Under the pieces are notes generated by a model, which was not told the origin of the DNA, did no database searches, and saw only the letters and a program-made list of their open reading frames with translations. DNA of 5,925 nt, from contig CANGMO010000165.1 in assembly GCA_947454295.1 (NCBI GenBank), positions 1-5,925 on the forward strand, written 5' to 3'. Below are positions 1 to 4,841 of the stretch, one piece after another (the first letter of the stretch is position 1; every line of letters starts with the position of its first letter). Position numbers and translations under genes: made by a program. This DNA comes from Verrucomicrobiota bacterium. Its GTDB lineage: Bacteria > Verrucomicrobiota > Verrucomicrobiia > Limisphaerales > UBA9464.

Positions 1-126
1 CTTTTGGATGGTCTCGACCTTGCCACCGGCGGTGGTGATCTCGGCCTTCAGCTTGTCCACAGCCTCGTTCAGTCCCTCTTCCTTGCCGGCGAGGTTCAAG
101 ATGAACAGTCCTTCGTAGCGTTTCAC
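1..126 (-). CDS. rpsF: 30S ribosomal protein S6, N-terminal part (cut by window edge)
   Basis: Reading leftward from a GTG start, the first 42 residues begin VKRYEGLFILNLAGKEE. This matches the first beta strand of ribosomal protein S6 (the usual M-x-x-YE-x-x-[FL]I-[LV] start), followed by a helix rich in Glu and Lys and the start of the next strand (GGKVETIQK). S6 sits on the platform of the small ribosomal subunit next to S18 and binds 16S rRNA. The family is usually about 95-135 residues, so more than half lies outside the window. The start is well fixed: an in-frame TGA lies five codons upstream (139-141), there is no other start codon between them, and an AAGGA ribosome binding site is correctly spaced. 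The gene follows pth by 52 bp on the same strand and is probably co-transcribed with it. In many bacteria ssb, rpsR and rplI follow rpsF, but that cannot be seen here. Confidence 0.93.
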   Translation of the reverse strand, partial: MKRYEGLFILNLAGKEEGLNEAVDKLKAEITTAGGKVETIQK

Positions 127-133
127 TTCGTAT

Positions 134-138
134 TCCTT
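134..138 (-). promoter_or_regulatory. Ribosome binding site of rpsF
   Basis: On the minus strand the sequence GAAAGGAATACGAA precedes the GTG start. The AAGGA core is complementary to the 3' end of 16S rRNA and ends 7 nt before the GTG. It is one of only two clear Shine-Dalgarno sites in this window, and it supports the GTG at 124-126 as the start of rpsF. Confidence 0.7.
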
Positions 139-178
139 TCAGCTCTGCTCTGCGTTCTGCGTCAAACTGACTGGCCGG

Positions 179-763
179 TCATCCGACCGTCCCGTTGTAT
201 AAATTCATGGCCACCGCGACGCCGCGGGAAGCCCAGCATTCCACCTGTTCCCCGCCCCGTGCGAGGACTTTTTCAAGGACTGTGCGCTCCTCGGCGGCGA
301 ATCGCCCGAGCACATGCCCGGCAATATCGCGCACTCCGGACTGCGGACGGGCGATCCCGATCCGAAGCCGCGGGTAGCCGCGGGAACCAAGATGCTGCTC
401 CACGGATTCCAATCCGTGATGCCCGCCGGGACTACCATCGCCTCGAAGACGAAGGGTTCCCAGGGGGAGGTCGGCATCATCCACGAGGACGAGCACCGAT
501 TCTGCCGGCACCTTGTGAAAGGCGGCCAGACGGGCCACCGATTCACCACTGGCGTTCATGAAGGTGAGGGGTTTGACCAGGAGAGCCCGGCGACCACCCA
601 CTCCACACTCCGCCACCTCTGCAAAGAACTTCTTCTCGTGCCGCCATCGCGCACCGGCCTTGCCGGCCAGGTGATCCGCCAGCATGAATCCGGCGTTGTG
701 ACGCGTGTCCTGGTACTCGGTTCCAGGATTTCCAAGCCCGACGATCAGTGCGGCAAGGCTCAC
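179..763 (-). CDS. pth: Peptidyl-tRNA hydrolase
   Basis: Pth cleaves the ester bond between peptide and tRNA on peptidyl-tRNAs dropped by stalled ribosomes, which recycles tRNA in the cytoplasm. From the GTG start at 761-763 the protein has 194 residues, the length of the E. coli enzyme. Visible signatures are GLGNPG (9-14), RHNAGF with the catalytic His22, LTFMNASGESV with Asn70, and VDDADLPLG with Asp95. These correspond to E. coli Asn10, His20, Asn68 and Asp93 with a constant offset of two, which favours this start. A TTG three codons upstream (770-772) would add three residues (MSDV...), but it lies in the U-tract of a terminator. Neither start has a clear ribosome binding site. One oddity is the usual GGHNGL loop, which reads GGHHGL (114-119), so His116 replaces the Asn equivalent to E. 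coli Asn114. The gene lies between rplY and rpsF on the same strand. The identification is secure; the exact start is not. Confidence 0.95.
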   Translation of the reverse strand: MSLAALIVGLGNPGTEYQDTRHNAGFMLADHLAGKAGARWRHEKKFFAEVAECGVGGRRALLVKPLTFMNASGESVARLAAFHKVPAESVLVLVDDADLPLGTLRLRGDGSPGGHHGLESVEQHLGSRGYPRLRIGIARPQSGVRDIAGHVLGRFAAEERTVLEKVLARGGEQVECWASRGVAVAMNLYNGTVG

Positions 764-770
764 GTCGGAC

Positions 771-805
771 AAAAAGGACCGGCGTCGCCAAGGCGGCGCC
801 GGTCC
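771..805 (-). terminator. Rho-independent terminator between rplY and pth
   Basis: On the minus strand a perfect 9-bp inverted repeat, GGACCGGCG (805-797) and CGCCGGTCC (784-776), is followed directly by TTTTT (775-771). The 12-base interior can extend the helix past one C-A mismatch with CGC-CTTG-GCG. The hairpin begins about 10 nt after the rplY TAA stop. On the plus strand no T-run follows the hairpin, so it should act only on minus-strand transcription. The U-tract overlaps a possible TTG start of pth and ends 7 nt before the preferred GTG start, leaving almost no leader for pth after the hairpin. Confidence 0.85.
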
Positions 806-814
806 CTGCTAAAA

Positions 815-1519
815 TTACTTCTTGGCAGCGGGCTTCTTGTCCCCGGCCTTTGCATCGCCGGCCGGAGCAGCACCGTCTTCCTTCTTTTCCTTGATCATCT
901 CGGGCTGCTTGGCGGCATCGGCGCCTTCGGCCGGAGTGGCAGCCGCTTCTTCCGTCACCGGAGCGGCGACGGCGAACACCGGGATCTTGGCATCGCCCAG
1001 CAGCTCGACGCCCTGGGGGGCCTTGATTTCACCGATGTGCAGGGTCTGGCCGACCTTGAGGTGGCTGACATCGACGGTGATCTGTTCGGGGAGGTCGGCC
1101 GGGAAGCAGCGAACCTTCACGCGGAAACGGACGTGCTCGAGGGTGCCGCCGCCGTTCTTGACGCCATCAGCTTCGCCCACGGCTTCAACCGGGACGTCGA
1201 TGGTGACCTTCTCGTCCGCCTTGACCTCGTGGAAGTCAATGTGGAGGGGGGCCTGGGAAAGCGGGTGGTGCTGGACGTCCTGCACCAGGGCGAGACGGCT
1301 CGGCTTCGCGTCACCAGCGATGGTGAGGTCGACGAGGATGATCTCGGTGTGGGCGAGGTGGACCAGGGTCTCGAACGCCTTGGCGTCGACTTCCAGGTTC
1401 TGCGGGGGATTGTGGCGCCCGTAGATCACCGCGGGGATGCGGCCCTGGGAACGGACGAGACGAGCCCCCTTGCGGCGGGCCTGGGTGCGCGCGTGCGCGC
1501 TCAATGCAACAGATTTCAT
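815..1519 (-). CDS. rplY: 50S ribosomal protein L25, long CTC/TL5-type form
   Basis: L25 binds 5S rRNA in the central protuberance of the large subunit. The long form made here (234 residues) is often annotated as general stress protein Ctc. Residues about 5-95 form the 5S-binding domain, with the signature KGARLVRSQGRIPAVIYG (17-34). Residues about 100-187 form the second beta domain of the TL5/CTC type, including VPVEAVGEADGVKNGG, LEHVRFRVKVRCFPADLPE and VDVSHLKVGQTLH. Residues 188-234 form a low-complexity tail rich in Ala, Glu, Asp and Lys that ends in KPAAKK. Such charged tails are common in long L25 proteins and are probably disordered. The ATG start follows the prs stop by 29 bp, which suggests co-transcription, and no Shine-Dalgarno site is visible in that gap. 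A strong terminator follows the stop codon. Confidence 0.95.
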   Translation of the reverse strand: MKSVALSAHARTQARRKGARLVRSQGRIPAVIYGRHNPPQNLEVDAKAFETLVHLAHTEIILVDLTIAGDAKPSRLALVQDVQHHPLSQAPLHIDFHEVKADEKVTIDVPVEAVGEADGVKNGGGTLEHVRFRVKVRCFPADLPEQITVDVSHLKVGQTLHIGEIKAPQGVELLGDAKIPVFAVAAPVTEEAAATPAEGADAAKQPEMIKEKKEDGAAPAGDAKAGDKKPAAKK

Positions 1520-1548
1520 GTCGGTCGTATCAGCGGGGTTTCCAGCAA

Positions 1549-2493
1549 TCAGCTGGTCCGCCCGCCCTTAAACTCAAACAGGGATGTAACGCTGGAATTG
1601 TGGTGGATGCGTTTGATCGCCTCTCCCAACAATCCCGCCACCGACAGTGTGGTGATATTCACGCCGTCGATTGCGGAGCGGGAGACAGTATCGGTCGTGA
1701 TCAGTTCGTCAATAGATGATTTTCGGAGACGATCGATCCCGAGGTCGTTGAGGAGGGCGTGGGACACGCAGGCCAGGATCTTGTCGGCGCCGCGGGCCTT
1801 GAGGAGAGCGGCGGCGTTGGTGAGCGTGCCGGCGGTCTCGGTGAGGTCATCCACCAGCAGCACGTTCTTGCCGGCGATGTCGCCGATGACGGCCGTGGCC
1901 TCGGTCTCGGTGGGGCTCTTGCGGCGCTTGGCCACGATCGCCAGCTCGGCATCCAGTTGCTGGGCGTAGGCGTAGGCCATCTTGAGTCCGCCCACGTCGG
2001 GGCTGACCACCACCAGATTCTGGAGCGTCTTCTTGTGGAGATACTCGTAGATGACCGGCGCGGCGTAGAGATGGTCGACCGGAATGTCGAAGAATCCCTG
2101 AATCTGCTGGGCGTGCAGATCCATGGTGAGGATCCGATTGGCGCCGGCGGCGACGATCAGGTTGGCCACCAGCTTGGCGGTGATCGGCACGCGGGGCTGG
2201 TCCTTGCGGTCCTGACGGGCGTAGCCGTAGAAGGGCAGCACCGCCGTGATGCGGCTGGCGCTCGCCCGGCGGAGCGCGTCCATCATGATGAACAGCTCCA
2301 TCAGATGGTGGTTGGTCGGATTGCAGGTGGACTGGACCACGAAGCAGTCCTGACCGCGGACGTTCTCGTCGATCTTCACGAACGTCTCACCATCGGGAAA
2401 GGTGCTCACCGTGCACTTGCCCACCTGGACGTTGATGGAGTCGCAGATGGCACGGGTGAGATCGGGGTTCGAGTTTCCGGAAAAGATTTTCAC
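1549..2493 (-). CDS. prs: Ribose-phosphate pyrophosphokinase (PRPP synthetase)
   Basis: Prs transfers pyrophosphate from ATP to ribose 5-phosphate to make PRPP, the precursor of purine, pyrimidine, histidine, tryptophan and NAD synthesis. The 314 residues match the usual length of class I enzymes (about 310-320). Visible elements are the N-terminal KIFSGNSNP and FPDGETFVKI (32-41), the flexible loop PFYGYARQDRK (87-97), MDLHAQQIQGFFD with the metal-binding His127, the VVVSPDVGG segment (161-169), catalytic-loop AKRR (188-191), and the PRPP-binding motif LLVDDLTETAGTL (212-224). In most bacterial enzymes the last motif reads DDMIDTxGT, so Glu219 replaces an Asp. The segment GGLKMAYAYAQ (168-178) also lacks the Arg residues of the common GGVVRARxxA. 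Both look like lineage variants rather than decay. The start is GTG (2491-2493): no other start codon lies in frame before the TAG at 2545-2547. No ribosome binding site is evident. It is the first gene of the minus-strand cluster, divergent from lysS. Confidence 0.96.
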   Translation of the reverse strand: MKIFSGNSNPDLTRAICDSINVQVGKCTVSTFPDGETFVKIDENVRGQDCFVVQSTCNPTNHHLMELFIMMDALRRASASRITAVLPFYGYARQDRKDQPRVPITAKLVANLIVAAGANRILTMDLHAQQIQGFFDIPVDHLYAAPVIYEYLHKKTLQNLVVVSPDVGGLKMAYAYAQQLDAELAIVAKRRKSPTETEATAVIGDIAGKNVLLVDDLTETAGTLTNAAALLKARGADKILACVSHALLNDLGIDRLRKSSIDELITTDTVSRSAIDGVNITTLSVAGLLGEAIKRIHHNSSVTSLFEFKGGRTS

Positions 2494-2563
2494 GCGGGCG
2501 CGGTCGATGACTCGTTGACGTTGACTTTCGGCTGCCGGGTCGGGCTACCCCAAAACGGAAACG

Positions 2564-2579
2564 CCACCGTTGCCGGTGG
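2564..2579 (-). other. Hairpin with GCAA tetraloop in the prs leader
   Basis: On the minus strand CCACCG-GCAA-CGGTGG forms a perfect 6-bp stem closed by a GNRA-type loop, about 70 nt before the prs start. It is followed by GCGTTTCCGTTTT, a broken T-rich stretch that gives it a weak resemblance to a terminator or attenuator. The stem is short and the T-run is interrupted, so a regulatory role is speculative. Confidence 0.35.
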
Positions 2580-2618
2580 TCGACCCGTTAAGGAGCCGCC
2601 ACGTTAACAACGGACCCC

Positions 2619-2658
2619 GGGGGGGCAAGGGGGTTTTTCCGGGAACGGGGGGTCGGGG
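2619..2658 (+). other. Predicted G-quadruplex-forming G-run cluster
   Basis: The plus strand carries five G-runs of 7, 5, 3, 6 and 4 bases in 40 nt, separated by loops of 3, 7, 3 and 2 bases. This satisfies the standard pattern of four or more runs of at least three G with loops of 1-7. It lies about 125 bp upstream of the prs start and 245 bp upstream of the lysS start, so it could affect either divergent promoter. The pattern is seen directly; folding and function are inferred. Four C bases (2615-2618) come just before the first G-run and could compete by pairing. Confidence 0.55.
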
Positions 2659-2672
2659 ATCGGTAATCGGTA
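2659..2672. repeat. Two tandem copies of heptamer ATCGGTA
   Basis: ATCGGTA occurs twice in direct tandem, right after the G-run cluster. The same heptamer forms a much longer array on the other side of lysS (4691-4750). Two copies alone could be chance, but the exact match of both unit and register to the second array suggests a shared repeat family. Confidence 0.6.
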
Positions 2673-2673
2673 G

Positions 2674-2696
2674 CACGAGGCTCCTGTCGAGCCGTG
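2674..2696. repeat. Inverted repeat (possible dispersed intergenic element)
   Basis: GGCTC (2679-2683) and GAGCC (2689-2693) form a 5-bp stem around a 5-nt loop, CTGTC. It is extended by CAC (2674-2676) and GTG (2694-2696) across a 2-nt GA bulge. It directly abuts the heptamer pair. The motif resembles short palindromic elements scattered between genes in some verrucomicrobial genomes, but that is recollection and cannot be tested in one window. Confidence 0.35.
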
Positions 2697-2773
2697 AGTG
2701 GGCGAGTCCTATTGCGCGCGATGGCTTGCGGTGGGAAAACGCAACCCCAAGAGGTGGCTTTTCGCTCGTTCAC

Positions 2774-2805
2774 ACTTACCTACTCACCTACTTGCCCACT
2801 TCTTC
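2774..2805. repeat. Degenerate period-8 repeat
   Basis: Four octamer-spaced units follow one another: ACTTACCT, ACTCACCT, ACTTGCCC and ACTTCTTC. The first two differ by one base, and the copies degrade rightward into a pyrimidine-rich stretch. No function is evident. It lies just upstream of the candidate lysS promoter. Confidence 0.4.
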
Positions 2806-2821
2806 TCCCCCTCGGATCGGC

Positions 2822-2851
2822 TTGCCGGGGTGATTCGCTGTGTGGTTTACT
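2822..2851 (+). promoter_or_regulatory. Candidate sigma-70-type promoter of lysS
   Basis: TTGCCG (2822-2827) and TTTACT (2846-2851) each match four of six consensus bases of the -35 and -10 hexamers and are 18 bp apart. Transcription would begin near 2858, at the foot of the leader hairpin and about 45 nt before the lysS ATG. The match is only moderate and the consensus is that of E. coli, so this is a weak call. Confidence 0.3.
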
Positions 2852-2856
2852 CTCCC

Positions 2857-2877
2857 TTCCGCCGCGATGCGGCGGGA
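2857..2877 (+). other. Tight hairpin in the lysS 5' leader
   Basis: CCGCCGC (2859-2865) and GCGGCGG (2869-2875) form a perfect 7-bp GC-only stem around a 3-nt loop, GAT. A wobble pair and one A-T pair extend it by two positions. It ends about 25 nt before the lysS ATG and encloses another in-frame ATG (2867). A TTTTT run follows only after nine more bases (2886-2890), too far for a normal terminator. Confidence 0.4.
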
Positions 2878-2902
2878 CGCACCTGTTTTTCCGACTTTCC
2901 GT

Positions 2903-4675
2903 ATGGACGATACCAATTCGCTGATCGAACAGCGCAAGGCCAAGCTGGCGGCGCTGGAGGCCAAGGGCATCCAGCCGTTCCGCAATGCCTTCAAACCGGA
3001 CACCGGTTGCGGCGCGGCGCGCGAACGCTTCGAGAAGGGCGAACTCCCCGAGGGGACCCAGGTGCTCATCGCCGGACGCATCACCGCCCATCGCGACATG
3101 GGCAAGAGCCAGTTCATCGACCTCAAGGACGTCACCGGACGCCTGCAGGTCTATGCACAGAAGCAGACGCTCGGCGACGAGCAGTTCGAGATCTTCAAGC
3201 ACCTCGACCTCGCCGACTTCATCGGAGCCCGCGGAACCCTGTTCCGCACCCGAACCGGGGAGCCCAGCGTGAAGCTGGAGTCGTTTGTGATCCTCTCGAA
3301 GGCCCTGCGGCCGCCTCCCGCCAAGTGGGAGGGGCTCGCCGACCCCGAGATCCGCTATCGTCAGCGCTATCTGGACCTCATCTCCAGCGACGAGGTGAAG
3401 GCCACCTTCCTCAAGCGCTCGCAGATCGTCCGCGAGATCCGCAATTTCTTCCACGAGCGCGGCTACGTGGAGGTGGAGACGCCGATGATGCAGGCCATCC
3501 CCGGCGGTGCGGCGGCCCAGCCGTTCAAGACGCATCACAACGCGCTCGGCTGCGAGTTCTACATGCGGATCGCGCTGGAACTCTATCTCAAGCGCATGCT
3601 GGTGGGCGGCGTGGACAAGGTGTTCGAGATCGGCCGCAACTTCCGCAACGAGGGGCTTTCCCGTCGTCACAATCCCGAATTCACCATGCTGGAGGCCTAC
3701 GAGGCCTATGGCGACTACGCCACCATGATGGAAACGGTGGAGTCGCTGGTGAAGCATGTGGCGCAGAAGGTGATTGGATCGCTAGTGATGACGCGTGCGC
3801 CGTTCGGTGATCAGGTTCGTCGCGTGGTGGAGGCCTTCCTGCTGGCGGTCGGCGCGAATGAGGAAAATGCCTCTGACATTTTCGCAATCGCCCCGGAGAC
3901 CCGCCAGGCACTGCTTGAAGTGCTCGCCAAGACACCCGCCGAGCTGGGTTCCGCCGACGCGATCCGCTGCATTGACCTCCTCCAGGCCGAGAAGCGCCGG
4001 TACCTCGAGGCGAATCCGTCCGCGGTGTCGAGCCCGACGGTTTCCAAGCCGGTTCAGCTGTTGAACCGTTTCGTGCGCCAATTCCTGCCCCTTGCCCAGT
4101 CGGAGATCGACCTGTCCAGGTGGCACAAGCTCCGGTACCGCGATTTGGTTCGCCAAGCCGTGCTGGAGATGACCGACGGACGCGTGGTGGATTGGTTCGC
4201 TCTCGATTTTGCCGGCCGCAAGCGTGTGGCGATGGAGGACCTCGGCCTGGAAGGCGACATCGCCGCCGGATACGAGGACTTCGAGGTCACCGGTGCGGTG
4301 TTTGAGAAGCTCGTTGAGCCGACCCTGATTCAGCCCACCTTTGTCACGCATCTGCCCAAGCAGCTGGTGCCGCTGGCCAAGCTGGATCCCGAGGATCCCA
4401 GCTCGGTCGAAGTGTTCGAGTGCTGCATCAACGGCCAGGAAATCTCGCCGGGTTACTCGGAACAGAACGATCCGATCGCCCAGCGTGAAGCGCTGGAACA
4501 TCAGGCCGGTGGCGAGCAGCAGAAGCTCGACGAGGATTTCCTCGCGGCGCTGGAGCACGGCATGCCCCCGGCGGGTGGCATCGGCATTGGCATCGATCGC
4601 CTCTGCATGATGCTGCTCGGTCAGGAAAGCATCCGCGACGTCATCCTCTTCCCGCAGCTCCGACCGAAGGCGTAA
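2903..4675 (+). CDS. lysS: Lysyl-tRNA synthetase, class II, with a large insertion
   Basis: LysRS attaches lysine to tRNA-Lys using ATP in the cytoplasm. The protein has 590 residues, against about 490-510 for most bacterial enzymes. A short helical start (SLIEQRKAKLAALEAKGI) leads into the OB-fold anticodon-binding domain (about 52-135: VLIAGRITAHRDMGKSQFIDLKD). Motif 1 is GYVEVETPMM (Pro194), motif 2 FEIGRNFRNEG with Arg248 and the RRHNPEFTMLE segment, and motif 3 GIGIGIDR with Arg566. Lysine-pocket residues Glu258, Tyr260, Tyr518 and Glu520 are present, but Pro516 (QEISPGYSEQND) stands where other LysRS have Asn. About 100 extra residues lie roughly at 294-401, between motifs 2 and 3. The ATG at 2903 gives the normal N-terminus. 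In-frame starts at 2867 and 2840 (GTG) would add 12 or 21 residues with no family likeness, although a GGGGTGA sequence lies ahead of 2840. No ribosome binding site precedes the ATG. It is divergent from prs and followed by repeats. Confidence 0.96.
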   Translation: MDDTNSLIEQRKAKLAALEAKGIQPFRNAFKPDTGCGAARERFEKGELPEGTQVLIAGRITAHRDMGKSQFIDLKDVTGRLQVYAQKQTLGDEQFEIFKHLDLADFIGARGTLFRTRTGEPSVKLESFVILSKALRPPPAKWEGLADPEIRYRQRYLDLISSDEVKATFLKRSQIVREIRNFFHERGYVEVETPMMQAIPGGAAAQPFKTHHNALGCEFYMRIALELYLKRMLVGGVDKVFEIGRNFRNEGLSRRHNPEFTMLEAYEAYGDYATMMETVESLVKHVAQKVIGSLVMTRAPFGDQVRRVVEAFLLAVGANEENASDIFAIAPETRQALLEVLAKTPAELGSADAIRCIDLLQAEKRRYLEANPSAVSSPTVSKPVQLLNRFVRQFLPLAQSEIDLSRWHKLRYRDLVRQAVLEMTDGRVVDWFALDFAGRKRVAMEDLGLEGDIAAGYEDFEVTGAVFEKLVEPTLIQPTFVTHLPKQLVPLAKLDPEDPSSVEVFECCINGQEISPGYSEQNDPIAQREALEHQAGGEQQKLDEDFLAALEHGMPPAGGIGIGIDRLCMMLLGQESIRDVILFPQLRPKA

Positions 4676-4690
4676 ATTCGGTGAACAGGA

Positions 4691-4750
4691 ATCGGTAATC
4701 GGTAATCGGTAATCGGTAATCGGTAATCGGTGATCGGTGATCGGTCATCG
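4691..4750. repeat. Tandem heptamer array (ATCGGTR), 8.6 copies
   Basis: Five exact ATCGGTA units are followed by two ATCGGTG, one ATCGGTC and a partial ATCG, 60 bp in all, starting 15 bp after the lysS stop codon. Variation is confined to the last base of the unit and to one end, as expected from growth by slippage. Because seven is not a multiple of three, each plus-strand frame meets TAA within the exact part, while the minus strand stays open in all frames as repeats of YRLPITD. Heptanucleotide tandem repeats between genes are known from other bacteria, for example the STRR repeats of filamentous cyanobacteria. Kinship with those is not implied. Confidence 0.95.
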
Positions 4751-4770
4751 AAGTTCGGAGATCGGGAAAT

Positions 4771-4810
4771 TCTGCATTTATCGGCGTCCATCTGCGTTGA
4801 TCTGCGGTTG
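4771..4810. repeat. Degenerate period-10 repeat
   Basis: Four decamers follow one another: TCTGCATTTA, TCGGCGTCCA, TCTGCGTTGA and TCTGCGGTTG. The T-C-x-G-C/G core returns every 10 bp, close to one turn of the helix. Similar ATCTGCGTxxATCTGCGG strings occur between genes in several environmental bacterial genomes, as far as I recall. It lies between the heptamer array and the MFS gene. Confidence 0.6.
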
Positions 4811-4812
4811 AA

Positions 4813-4832
4813 CTCTCCGGGTATTCGGAGGG
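4813..4832 (+). promoter_or_regulatory. Ribosome binding site of the MFS gene within a hairpin
   Basis: GGAGGG (4827-4832) is a good Shine-Dalgarno site 9 nt before the GTG start at 4842. It can pair with CTCTCCG (4813-4819) to form a 7-bp stem (CTCTCCG with CGGAGGG, one U-G pair) around the loop GGTATT. If it forms in the mRNA, the site would be hidden from the ribosome. The site itself is solid; the regulatory meaning is inferred. Confidence 0.55.
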
Positions 4833-4841
4833 CGGCCTAAC

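Larger units (their letters stand above)
2494..2902. other. Gene-free divergent region between prs and lysS
   Basis: About 409 bp separate the prs and lysS start codons, which point away from each other, so promoters for both should lie here. I see no convincing coding sequence. Open frames such as 2588-2773 on the minus strand have low-complexity translations with no family likeness. The stretch holds a small hairpin in the prs leader, a G-run cluster, two ATCGGTA heptamers, an inverted repeat, a degenerate period-8 repeat, a candidate lysS promoter and a leader hairpin, each listed separately. I could not find a convincing prs promoter on the minus strand. Confidence 0.7.

Noticed and set aside
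314..1969. 551-codon open frame on the plus strand
   Set aside because: It runs antisense across pth, rplY and part of prs, three unmistakable genes. It is open only because of GC-rich codon use.
1759..2607. 282-codon open frame on the plus strand
   Set aside because: It is antisense to prs, has no recognisable domain, and its composition reflects the complementary codons of prs.
2857..2890. Plus-strand terminator or attenuator before lysS
   Set aside because: The hairpin is good, but the TTTTT run begins about nine bases after it, so the usual hairpin-U-tract layout is missing. No leader peptide or T-box element was seen.
2770..2902. N-terminal targeting extension of LysRS from the GTG at 2840
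   Set aside because: The extra 21 residues have no likeness to LysRS, while the protein from the ATG at 2903 begins as the family usually does. The longer form is left open only because of the GGGGTGA sequence before it.
2780..3757. 325-codon open frame on the minus strand over the start of lysS
   Set aside because: It is antisense to the well-supported lysS, and its translation shows no family features.
2698..3810. 370-codon plus-strand frame overlapping lysS
   Set aside because: It is a second frame of lysS DNA, full of Arg, Gly and Pro. The lysS frame contains all class II synthetase motifs.
4676..4841. CRISPR array or phage attachment site after lysS
   Set aside because: The repeats are 7 and 10 bp in direct tandem with no spacers, and no cas or integrase gene is nearby.
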